Below are positions 29,218-37,016 of a DNA stretch of 62,061 nucleotides, one piece after another. The stretch is from Clostridia bacterium. Lineage in GTDB: Bacteria; Bacillota; Clostridia; TANB77; CAG-508. Each line of letters opens with the position of its first letter. The first letter of the stretch is position 1. A program made the translations under genes and the position numbers. Location of the stretch: positions 1 to 62,061 of the forward strand of contig JAGBAJ010000045.1 of assembly GCA_017939755.1 (NCBI GenBank), given 5' to 3'. The notes under the pieces were generated by a model that saw only the letters and a list, made by a program, of their open reading frames with translations, was not told the origin of the DNA and did no database searches.

Positions 29218-30129
29218 ATGAAGGATAATAAATTAATAAGTGTAATTATTCCATCATATAACAGAAAAGATTTTATAGATAGAGCGATAAATTCGGTTCT
29301 TAAGCAAAATTATAAGGATATAGAAATTATAATTGTGGATGATGGATCAACAGATGGAACATTTGAATATTTAAAGGATAAATATGCTAAATTAAATAAC
29401 TTTAGAATATATAGAAATGAGAAAAATTCTGGAGCTGGATTTAGTAGAAAAGTTGGGTATAATAAGTCAAATGGAAACTATTTAATTTTTATGGATGATG
29501 ATGATTATTATACAAATTTTGAGTTTTTTAATCATGCAATTGAAGTATTTGATAGATATGAAAATGTGGGACTTGTATCTACAAGCTCTGTAATTGAATA
29601 TGTTAAAGAAAATAAATTTGAAGATTCGATTATGAATATAAAAGGGATGATTAATAAAGCTGATTATTTATCAGAGTTTCAACAAAAATACATGAAGAGC
29701 AACTCTACATTTACTACAATATTTAGAAAATCCACATTGAATAAAGCAAATTTTAATGATGTTGATATGGTTAATGACTCGACAATATACTTAAGATCTT
29801 TATTAGCAGGAGATGCATACATTTTAGATGAAATAAGCGGTGTATATAGAGTTCATTCGAAAAATATTACATTTAGTCTAAAAGTTGACTTTATAATTCA
29901 AAATCTTATTGAGAAAAAGAAGGTTTTTGATGAGATAAAAAGAAGATTACTATTAGATAATGCCAGTGAATGGCTAAAAAAACAAGTATTACTTACTTCC
30001 AAGTATTATGTTGAGAATAATAAACTTAAAGATGAAGATTTTGAAAAATTGATAGATTGGTGTAATGAAAATGGTGAAAATATGGCAAAAGATATTGTAA
30101 GCATTTTGAAAAAGGCAAGAGGATGTTAG
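29218..30129 (+). CDS. Family 2 glycosyltransferase, element cargo
   Basis: The 303-residue protein opens with the hallmark GT2 sequence ISVIIPSYNRKDFIDRAINS (~6-25), then IIIVDDGSTDGTFEYL and the DXD-type motif MDDDDYY (~92). GT2 enzymes transfer nucleotide-activated sugars to lipid or polysaccharide acceptors. No membrane segment is seen. The ATG lies after TTGGAGGT, and the spacing indicates an operon with its neighbours. Together with the pyruvyltransferase it suggests modification of a surface glycan. Confidence 0.92.
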   Translation: MKDNKLISVIIPSYNRKDFIDRAINSVLKQNYKDIEIIIVDDGSTDGTFEYLKDKYAKLNNFRIYRNEKNSGAGFSRKVGYNKSNGNYLIFMDDDDYYTNFEFFNHAIEVFDRYENVGLVSTSSVIEYVKENKFEDSIMNIKGMINKADYLSEFQQKYMKSNSTFTTIFRKSTLNKANFNDVDMVNDSTIYLRSLLAGDAYILDEISGVYRVHSKNITFSLKVDFIIQNLIEKKKVFDEIKRRLLLDNASEWLKKQVLLTSKYYVENNKLKDEDFEKLIDWCNENGENMAKDIVSILKKARGC

Positions 30130-30166
30130 TATTATAAAATATTTAAGGAAGGTAATGGAGGTTATA

Positions 30167-31216
30167 ATGAAAAAAATATTCGTAATGGCATATGCACGTA
30201 AAAATTTAGGAGACGATCTTTTTATAAAAATGCTTTTAGATAGATACCCAATGCATCAGTTTTATATGAAAGTAAATAATTGTATTTTTTTAGATGAGCT
30301 ACAAAAACAATATGAGAACTTAAATGTAATACAGGCTCCAGATACTGATGATGAGCTATATGCTTCAGATGTAAATGAGTACGATGCATACGTTTATGTT
30401 GGTGGATCCATATTTATGGAGGGAGGAAAAGTATATAATTTATCAGAAAGATTCCATGATTTTATAAAAAGATGCAAAGAAAATAATAAACCTTTTTGCT
30501 ACATAAGTTGTAATTATGGTCCATATCAAACTGAAGAATATTTTAATCTTTCTAGAGAAACTTTTAAAAATACAACAGATATATGTTTTAGAGATAAACA
30601 TTCATACAACTTGTTTAAAGATATAAAATCTGTTAGATATGCTCCAGATTTTGCGTTTACATATCCAATAAAAAAGCAAGAAAAAATACCAGATAGTGTT
30701 GGAATAACTATTATAGATTTGAGTATTAGAGATTATCTATGCGATAAAGAGCAAGCATACATTGATATGATTGTAAATAATATAAATGCTTATATAAAAG
30801 ATGGAAAAAAAGTGTACCTATACACATTCTGTAGTTATGAATCAGATGAGAGAACTTTGGAAATGGTCCTTAAACGTGTAAATAATCCAAATGTAGTTGC
30901 TATAAGATATAATGGAGATATTGAGTCATTTATTGATACTTATAGTAAAATGGAATATATGATATGTGCAAGATTTCATGCAATTATATTGTCACTACTT
31001 GCTAACCAAAAAATTCATGTAATGTCATATAGCAAGAAAATAGATCGTATAATAGATGACTTAGAGCTAAATTTACCTAACACTTTACTTACAGACATAA
31101 GTGGAGATTTAATTGTAGACTTAAGTAATTTTGAGGAAACGAGTGAAAGTAAAATTAATGACATAAAAGAAAAAGCGCAAGGGCAAGAATTGGCAATTAA
31201 AAATGCTTTAAATTAG
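30167..31216 (+). CDS. Polysaccharide pyruvyl transferase family protein, element cargo
   Basis: Family members transfer pyruvate from PEP to sugars as ketals on surface polysaccharides (CsaB-like). The 349-residue protein has the typical start FVMAYARKNLGDDLFIKML, VYVGGSIFMEGG (~75-86), SCNYGPY, CFRDKHSYNLF, and the C-terminal ICARFHAIILSLL, the conserved region that also occurs in CsaB. The ATG at 30167 has GGAGG at ideal spacing; ATG 30155 is a weaker alternative. It is the last cargo gene and is followed by a terminator. Confidence 0.88.
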   Translation: MKKIFVMAYARKNLGDDLFIKMLLDRYPMHQFYMKVNNCIFLDELQKQYENLNVIQAPDTDDELYASDVNEYDAYVYVGGSIFMEGGKVYNLSERFHDFIKRCKENNKPFCYISCNYGPYQTEEYFNLSRETFKNTTDICFRDKHSYNLFKDIKSVRYAPDFAFTYPIKKQEKIPDSVGITIIDLSIRDYLCDKEQAYIDMIVNNINAYIKDGKKVYLYTFCSYESDERTLEMVLKRVNNPNVVAIRYNGDIESFIDTYSKMEYMICARFHAIILSLLANQKIHVMSYSKKIDRIIDDLELNLPNTLLTDISGDLIVDLSNFEETSESKINDIKEKAQGQELAIKNALN

Positions 31217-31290
31217 AATACACTTGCCAAAAAAGTTGAGAATATTACTTTGATTTCAATAGGAAAATTAGATTAATATCGTATAAAGAA

Positions 31291-31334
31291 AACAAAATTA
31301 TTAAATTTATATATTTAATAGTTTGTTTTTTTTT
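31291..31334 (+). terminator. Terminator at the right end of the element
   Basis: AACAAAATTATTAAAT pairs with ATATTTAATAGTTTGTT with a bulge and is followed by ten Ts, ending two bases before attR. It insulates murE-mraY-ftsW from the cargo promoter. Confidence 0.75.
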
Positions 31335-31336
31335 AT

Positions 31337-31348
31337 ACCAAGGAGGTG
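31337..31348 (+). other. Right attachment site core (attR)
   Basis: ACCAAGGAGGTG, identical to attL. It contains AGGAGG four bases before a GTG codon in the PBP frame. Confidence 0.85.
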
Positions 31349-31350
31349 GT

Positions 31351-31620
31351 GTGGCAGCCCCCATAGCATCTCAGATATTAGGGGAGGTTTTACCATACCT
31401 GGAAATTAACAAGGACAATATTAGTGAAGAAGAAATTATAAGTAAGGTGATGGTTCCAAACGTTGAGGGATTAACCATAAAGGAAGCAAAAAAAGTATTA
31501 GAGGAGAGTAATTTAAAAATACAATATGATGAAGAATTAGGCGAAGAATATATAATTAAGCAGCAAGTTCCTATAAGTGAAGTTCAAGTTTGGGAGGAAA
31601 GCGCTATTATAGTAAAGTAA
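31351..31620 (+). pseudogene. spoVD: 3' part of the interrupted PBP gene (transpeptidase end plus PASTA)
   Basis: The 89-codon frame begins VAAPIASQILGEVLPYLEI, the end of a PBP transpeptidase domain; the intact paralogue at 37017 has IAAPVVSQILSEVLPYLDI. One PASTA domain follows (VPNVEGLTIKEAKKVLEES...). It continues the 24215 frame exactly if the element is removed. In the integrated state it has a fortuitous ribosome site and GTG start, so a free PASTA fragment could be made, but the terminator just upstream leaves no obvious promoter. Confidence 0.9.
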
Positions 31621-31754
31621 TGTAAAAGGAGGATGATGTTTTTTGAAAGTAGTTCTCCAAAAACATCAAAAAACATTAAAAAAAATAAAAGTTTCATATA
31701 CAAAAAGGAAAATTAGATATATAATAATAGCAAAATTGGCGTAGGAGGTTTTTT

Positions 31755-33242
31755 ATGGAGCTAAAAAAGATACTAGTTGGAATCGATGGCATAAAAGCTA
31801 AAGGCGATTTAGATATAGATATAACAAATCTTGAAAGTGATTCAAGAAAGATTACTAAAGGCGGACTATTTGTAGCAATTAAAGGGTTTGAATCAAATGG
31901 TAATGATTATATAAAAGCTGCAATTAAGAATGGCGCAATCGCAGTAATGGCAGAGCCTGATATAGATAAGGAATTATTAAAATTGATTATTAAGTATGTA
32001 ACTGTAATTGTTGTTCCAGATACACGTTTAGGTTTGGCAATAGGTGCATGCAATTTTTATGATAATCCATCAAGAAAATTAAAATTGATTGGTATAACAG
32101 GAACTAAAGGTAAAACGACAACTTCATTCATGACAAAGAAAATTCTTGAAAAGCAAGGAATGAAAGTTGGATTAATTGGAACTATAGCAACATATATTGG
32201 GGATAAAAAGTTAGAAGATAGTGATAGAACAACACCAGAAAGTAATAAGTTGCAATCATTGTTCGCTCAAATGGTAGAAGAAAAATGCGATGCAGTAGTT
32301 ATGGAAGTTTCATCACAAAGTTTAAAATTAAATAGGGTTGCTGGATGCGATTTTGATATTGCTGTATTTACAAATTTTTCAGAAGATCATATTAGTCCAA
32401 AAGAGCATCCTGATATGAAAGATTACTTCGAATCAAAATTAAAATTACTAAAAATGAGTAAGGTTTCTTTTGTTAATGCAGATGACCTAATGGTTGCAAA
32501 AGTACCAAAAATGTTACCTGATGCAAAAATTAGTACATATGGAATTGACAATTTCTGCTCTTTACTTGCAAAAGATATTACAATTACAAATTCATATGTT
32601 GATTTTAAGGTAAAAGTTGAAACAAAAAATGAGAGAGTTAAAGTTTGTATTCCAGGAAGATTTAGTGTATATAATGCACTTGCAGCAATAAGTATTGCTA
32701 AGGAACTTCATTGTACAACAGAAAATGTTAAGGCAGCACTAGAAGAGGTTAGAGTTCCTGGAAGGAGTGAACTTGTAGATAACAAGAGAGAGCTAACAAT
32801 TATGATTGACTATGCCCATTCTCCAGAAAGTTTAGAAAACATATTAAGTGCAGTAAAGTCATATACTAGGGGTAGATTAATTTCTGTATTTGGCTGTGGT
32901 GGCGATAGAGACTCTGGAAAAAGACCTTTAATGGGTGAGATATCAGGTAGAATAGCTGATTACACATTTATCACATCAGATAACCCACGAACAGAAGAGC
33001 CTGAAAAGATTGCCAGACAAATTGAGCAAGGAATGAAAAAGACAAATGGTAAATATGAAGTGGTAGTTGATAGAACAGAAGCTATAGAAAAGGCGATAAA
33101 AATGGCTAACAAGAGAGATATCATAGTATTAGCAGGAAAAGGTCATGAACCTTACCAAGAAATTAATGGTAAAAAGTTCCCATTTGACGAAAGAATTATA
33201 GTAAACGATATTATTGAAAAATTAGATGAAAAGAAAAAATAA
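31755..33242 (+). CDS. murE: UDP-MurNAc-L-Ala-D-Glu:meso-diaminopimelate ligase
   Basis: MurE adds the third residue of the peptidoglycan stem peptide in the cytoplasm. The 495-residue protein has the Mur-ligase ATP loop GITGTKGKTTTS (~112-123), DRTTPES, EVSSQSLKLNR, the carbamylated-lysine region and IDYAHSPESL. The motif TSDNPRTEEP carries DNPR, which marks meso-DAP-adding enzymes, so the wall should be DAP-type. The ATG follows TAGGAGG. It heads murE-mraY-ftsW. With the element upstream it needs its own promoter; only a -10-like TATAAT at 31720 is visible. Confidence 0.95.
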   Translation: MELKKILVGIDGIKAKGDLDIDITNLESDSRKITKGGLFVAIKGFESNGNDYIKAAIKNGAIAVMAEPDIDKELLKLIIKYVTVIVVPDTRLGLAIGACNFYDNPSRKLKLIGITGTKGKTTTSFMTKKILEKQGMKVGLIGTIATYIGDKKLEDSDRTTPESNKLQSLFAQMVEEKCDAVVMEVSSQSLKLNRVAGCDFDIAVFTNFSEDHISPKEHPDMKDYFESKLKLLKMSKVSFVNADDLMVAKVPKMLPDAKISTYGIDNFCSLLAKDITITNSYVDFKVKVETKNERVKVCIPGRFSVYNALAAISIAKELHCTTENVKAALEEVRVPGRSELVDNKRELTIMIDYAHSPESLENILSAVKSYTRGRLISVFGCGGDRDSGKRPLMGEISGRIADYTFITSDNPRTEEPEKIARQIEQGMKKTNGKYEVVVDRTEAIEKAIKMANKRDIIVLAGKGHEPYQEINGKKFPFDERIIVNDIIEKLDEKKK

Positions 33243-33296
33243 ATCAAAAGAAAAATATTGTAGAATACAATAAGAAGAAAGGAATGGAATGATAGG

Positions 33297-34274
33297 ATGA
33301 ATTTTCAACTAAAGGTATTAATAATGTCATTTGCAATTAGTATTGTGTTTGCGTTAGTTATAATACCTATATTAAGGAGATTAAAGGTTGGTCAGATTGA
33401 ACGAACTGATGGACCGCAATCACATTTAAAGAAACAGGGAACTCCTACTATGGGAGGATTAATTATAGCATTAACAATGGTGGTATGCTCTGCATTATTA
33501 TATATGGAATACAAAGCATCAGAGCCTCTTGTAGCATCAAGAATGATACCACTAGTATTTGTTACTTTAGGATTTGGATTAGTTGGATTTGTAGATGATT
33601 TCAAAAAACTAATTTTAAAAAATACAGATGGTTTAAAACCTATGTATAAGATGTTTGGATTACTACTTATAGCAGTAACATATACTTTTTATTTAGTAAA
33701 ATACATTAATTTAGGTACAGATACATATATACCAATTATAAAACAATATATTACCTTACCTATTTGGTTATATATTCCATTTGCAATATTTGTTCTTTTA
33801 GGAACAACAAATGCAGTTAACTTAACAGATGGTGTTGATGGTTTATCATCAAGTGTAACAACAATAATTTTAACATGTATAGTATCAATAAGTATTATAT
33901 TAGGAGTAAAAGAGGTTACCTTAGCAGGAACAATTCTAATTGGTTCATGTCTTGGATTTTTATTATTCAACTTACATCCTGCAAAGGTATTTATGGGAGA
34001 TACTGGATCTTTATTATTAGGTGGGGCAATATCTGGCATGGCTTTATATTTAAAAATGCCACTTATACTGATAGTTATTGCTTTAATACCAATAATTGAG
34101 ACCTTATCTGTTATGATTCAAGTTACTTTTTACAAGAAAACAGGAAAAAGAGTATTTAAGATGGCTCCAATTCATCACCATTTTGAATTGAGTGGATGGA
34201 AAGAGGGGAAGATTGTTTCAATTTTCAGTATTGTTACTTTAATACTTTGCATTATAGGAATAAATATAATATAA
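33297..34274 (+). CDS. mraY: Phospho-N-acetylmuramoyl-pentapeptide transferase
   Basis: MraY makes lipid I at the membrane from UDP-MurNAc-pentapeptide and undecaprenyl phosphate. The 325-residue multi-pass protein contains TPTMGG, GLVGFVDDFKK, the NAVNLTDGVDGL catalytic motif, FMGDTGSLLLGG and the APIHHHFEL loop. It is 54 bases after murE. In most Bacillota murF separates murE and mraY, and murD follows mraY; both are missing here. Confidence 0.96.
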   Translation: MNFQLKVLIMSFAISIVFALVIIPILRRLKVGQIERTDGPQSHLKKQGTPTMGGLIIALTMVVCSALLYMEYKASEPLVASRMIPLVFVTLGFGLVGFVDDFKKLILKNTDGLKPMYKMFGLLLIAVTYTFYLVKYINLGTDTYIPIIKQYITLPIWLYIPFAIFVLLGTTNAVNLTDGVDGLSSSVTTIILTCIVSISIILGVKEVTLAGTILIGSCLGFLLFNLHPAKVFMGDTGSLLLGGAISGMALYLKMPLILIVIALIPIIETLSVMIQVTFYKKTGKRVFKMAPIHHHFELSGWKEGKIVSIFSIVTLILCIIGINII

Positions 34275-34293
34275 ATTGATAAGGAGATAATAG

Positions 34294-35463
34294 ATGCAAA
34301 AGAAAATAAAAAGAGTGTCGAAATTTGCTAATAATCAATTTGATTTTATTTTATGTGTTACAATTATATTATTACTTGCATTAGGTATTGTTATGGTATT
34401 ATCAGCAAGTGCTCCATCTTCATTATCTACAACAGGTAATAGTTATACTTATGTAAAAAAACAGTTAGGGTTTGCTGCATTTGGATTATTTGTTATGTTT
34501 TTTATATCAAAAATAGATTATAGAGTATACAGAAAATGGTATTGGTATGTGTATATTATTGGATGTTTAGTATTACTGCTTGTTGTTATACCTGGATTAG
34601 GATATTCAGTAAAAGGTGCTACTAGATGGATAAAAATTGGAGGAACTCAGTTTCAACCATCTGAAATTACAAAAACATGTATGATATTGTTTTTTGCAGG
34701 ATATTTAGCAGATCATAGAGAGAAAATACAAAGCGTAAAAGAAGGTTTTTTATTGCCAGTTTTATTTTTAATTATACCAGCTGCTATATTATTAATATTC
34801 CAAAATCACTTAAGTGTTTCTCTAGTTATTGGATTTATTACGATTGTTATGATGTTTATTGCTGGATGTAGGATAAAACATTTTATGATTTTTGGTCTTA
34901 TTGCAATAGCAATTGGGGGATTTATATTTGGTATTATTGGTATGAAAAATAGTAGTGATGATGACAATGAAAAGAAAAACTTTAGAGTAAACAGAATAAC
35001 TTCGTTTATGGATCCTTGGCAAGATCCACTTGGCACGGGATATCAAACAATTCAAAGTTTGTATGCTATAGGTTCAGGCGGAATGTTTGGATTAGGACTA
35101 GGAAATAGCAAACAAAAATATCTTTATATTCCAGAGCCACATAATGATTTTATATTTTCAATATTGGCAGAAGAGCTTGGTTTCTTTGGATGTACATTGG
35201 TTGTTATACTATTTATGATTTTCATATGGAGAGGTATTGTTATTTCGATGAGAGCAAAAGATTTGTATGGTTCACTGGTTGCAATAGGTATTACAACCTT
35301 AATAGCGATACAAGCAATTTTGAATATAGCCGTTGTTACAAATTCTGTACCAAATACAGGTATGTCACTTCCATTCTTTAGTTATGGTGGTACAGCATTA
35401 GTTTTATTATTAGCAAACGTTGGAATACTTTTGAATATTTCAAGATCAAGTTCAAAAGTATAA
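34294..35463 (+). CDS. ftsW: SEDS-family peptidoglycan polymerase FtsW/SpoVE
   Basis: SEDS proteins polymerise lipid II together with a class B PBP at the septum or forespore. The 389-residue protein has about ten membrane segments and motifs VMVLSASAPSS, GATRWIKIGGTQFQPSEITK, FQNHLSVSLV, ITSFMDPWQDPLGTGYQ, EPHNDFIFSILAEELGF and PFFSYGGTALVLLL. The sequence alone does not separate vegetative FtsW from sporulation SpoVE. It ends the murE-mraY-ftsW run with a strong terminator. Confidence 0.94.
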   Translation: MQKKIKRVSKFANNQFDFILCVTIILLLALGIVMVLSASAPSSLSTTGNSYTYVKKQLGFAAFGLFVMFFISKIDYRVYRKWYWYVYIIGCLVLLLVVIPGLGYSVKGATRWIKIGGTQFQPSEITKTCMILFFAGYLADHREKIQSVKEGFLLPVLFLIIPAAILLIFQNHLSVSLVIGFITIVMMFIAGCRIKHFMIFGLIAIAIGGFIFGIIGMKNSSDDDNEKKNFRVNRITSFMDPWQDPLGTGYQTIQSLYAIGSGGMFGLGLGNSKQKYLYIPEPHNDFIFSILAEELGFFGCTLVVILFMIFIWRGIVISMRAKDLYGSLVAIGITTLIAIQAILNIAVVTNSVPNTGMSLPFFSYGGTALVLLLANVGILLNISRSSSKV

Positions 35464-35464
35464 A

Positions 35465-35507
35465 AAGAAAATGTAAAACTTTGGTTTTACATTTTCTTTT
35501 TTTTTGT
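35465..35507 (+). terminator. Terminator of the murE-mraY-ftsW operon
   Basis: AAAGAAAATGTAAAAC, loop TTTG, GTTTTACATTTTCTTT, then a T-run. Confidence 0.9.
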
Positions 35508-35553
35508 TATAATTACTTCATAAATTTATATAATGAAATAGGAGAGTTGATAT

Positions 35554-36675
35554 ATGAAAGTTATTATTTCTGCTGCAGGAACAGGTGGACATATTAATCC
35601 AGGAATTGCAATTGCAAATAAAATTAAAGAGCATGAACCAGATTCAGAAATCGTTTTTTTTGGAACAAATAGGGGACTAGAAAATGATTTAGTACCAAGA
35701 GCTGGATATGAATTAAAACAAATAGAGGCATATGGAATTCAGCCAAAACCTAGTATTTCAAATATAACCAATTTGATAAAAACTATGAATAGTAGAAAAG
35801 TTGTAAAATCTTTTATAGATGAGTTTAAACCAGACATTGTAATTGGAACTGGTGGGTATATTTGTGGACCAGTATTTGCTGCTGCAAACTCAAAAAAGAT
35901 ACCTACTTTCTTGCATGAGAGCAATGCATATCCTGGAAGAGCAGTAAAAATGTTTGCTAAAAAAGCTAAAAAAGTATTTGTTGGATTTAAGGAAGCAAAA
36001 GATAAACTTGAAGGGCTTAATAATGTTGTTGTAACAGGTACTCCAACTAAGATAAAAAAAGCCCAAATATCTGCTGAAGACAAATTAAAAATTATTAAAG
36101 ATTATCATTTAAATCCAAATATTCCTATAGCTCTTGTCTTTGGTGGAAGTCAAGGGGCAAAAAAAATTAATGAAACAATAGTTAGTATATTAAAACATAA
36201 GTTAAATAAAAACTACCAGTTAATTTGGGCTACGGGACCAAAGCAATTTGATGAGATTAAAGAAAGTCTTAGAGAAGATAATTTAGATATAGCAAATATA
36301 CCAAATGCTAAAATAATGCCATATATATACAATATGGAAGAGCTTATTAATTTATGTGACATTGTAGTATGCAGAAGTGGTGCTATGACTATTACCGAGA
36401 TTGCAATTGTTGAAAAACCTGCAATTTTTATTCCATTACCAAGTGTAGGTGCAAATAGGCAGGAGGATAATGCAAGAGTATTAGAAAAGTTAGGTGCCGC
36501 AAAAGTTATTTTAAACTGCGATATTAATGATAACATATTAAATGAATATCTTAATGAGATGGTTAGTGATAGAGCTAGATTAGTTCAAATGGGGAAGAAT
36601 GCTAATGCTATTGCTGTTCAAGACGTTGAGGAGAAGATATATAAAGAAATAAAAGCTGCTTTAAAAAATAAGTAA
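35554..36675 (+). CDS. murG: UDP-GlcNAc:lipid I GlcNAc transferase
   Basis: MurG converts lipid I to lipid II at the inner face of the membrane. The 373-residue GT-B enzyme has the N-terminal glycine loop SAAGTGGHINPGIAIA, IGTGGYICGPV, HESNAYPGRA, the second-domain loop FGGSQGAKKIN and CRSGAMTITEIA for donor binding, and a PLPSVGANRQEDNA segment. It has its own weak promoter-like TATAAT at 35529 and is separated from ftsW by a terminator. Confidence 0.95.
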   Translation: MKVIISAAGTGGHINPGIAIANKIKEHEPDSEIVFFGTNRGLENDLVPRAGYELKQIEAYGIQPKPSISNITNLIKTMNSRKVVKSFIDEFKPDIVIGTGGYICGPVFAAANSKKIPTFLHESNAYPGRAVKMFAKKAKKVFVGFKEAKDKLEGLNNVVVTGTPTKIKKAQISAEDKLKIIKDYHLNPNIPIALVFGGSQGAKKINETIVSILKHKLNKNYQLIWATGPKQFDEIKESLREDNLDIANIPNAKIMPYIYNMEELINLCDIVVCRSGAMTITEIAIVEKPAIFIPLPSVGANRQEDNARVLEKLGAAKVILNCDINDNILNEYLNEMVSDRARLVQMGKNANAIAVQDVEEKIYKEIKAALKNK

Positions 36676-36682
36676 ATAATTA

Positions 36683-36903
36683 TTACAATTCACAGCTTAA
36701 TTTTATTTCATATAAGATTAGAGATATAGTGTAAATTTATAATATGAAGTTAAGGTGGGGACCAGCAAATTAGAGAATTTAATTTTTACAAGTGTATAAC
36801 GCAGTAAAAACGTAAATTCTCTTATGTAGTTGGGGCGTAATATTATAAATTTACACTATATCTCTAATCTTTATTATTTAATTCTAAAACTGTGAATTGT
36901 AAC
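36683..36903. repeat. Long-hairpin dispersed repeat, copy C (inverted orientation)
   Basis: Terminal repeats are ATTACAATTCACAG and CTGTGAATTGTAAC. Arms GATTAGAGATATAGTGTAAA and TTTACACTATATCTCTAATC are exact complements. The core, read on the minus strand, has the same CGCCCCAAC and GGTCCCCACCTTAACTTC words. It occupies most of the gap between murG and the convergent PBP. Confidence 0.85.
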
Positions 36904-36917
36904 TATATAAAAGAAGT

Positions 36918-36964
36918 AAAAAAAATCATTGAATTTACATGCGTATTTTCAATGATTTTTTTTA
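36918..36964. terminator. Bidirectional terminator between murG and the second PBP
   Basis: AAAAAAATCATTGAA and TTTCAATGATTTTTTT form the stem around a TTTACATGCGTA loop. It is nearly identical to 44454-44496, including the loop, so it is also a dispersed repeat. Confidence 0.85.
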
Positions 36965-37016
36965 TTTACAATTGTAGTACTTTTCTTACAGCTCCTTTTA
37001 TAATTTTAACAAAGCT

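Larger units (their letters stand above)
25974..31348 (+). mobile_element. 5.36-kb serine-recombinase element inserted in the dcw PBP gene
   Basis: It is bounded by exact 12-bp direct repeats ACCAAGGAGGTG at 25974-25985 and 31337-31348. One repeat plus the intervening DNA is 5363 bp. It carries a 45-residue small protein, a large serine recombinase next to the left end, a terminator, a consensus promoter, three glycan genes and a second terminator just before the right repeat. No conjugation, phage structural or relaxase genes are present. Excision between the repeats would restore one open frame for the PBP. The architecture matches recombinase-excised intervening elements; regulated excision is inference. 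Confidence 0.9.

Noticed and set aside
25974..31348. Prophage or integrative conjugative element
   Set aside because: No structural, lysis, relaxase or transfer genes occur in the 5.4 kb; only recombinase, a small protein and glycan genes.
31633..31716. 27-codon ORF with AAAGGAGG ribosome site before murE
   Set aside because: Very short, Lys/Asn-rich and of low complexity, with no recognisable similarity; the ribosome site may be chance.
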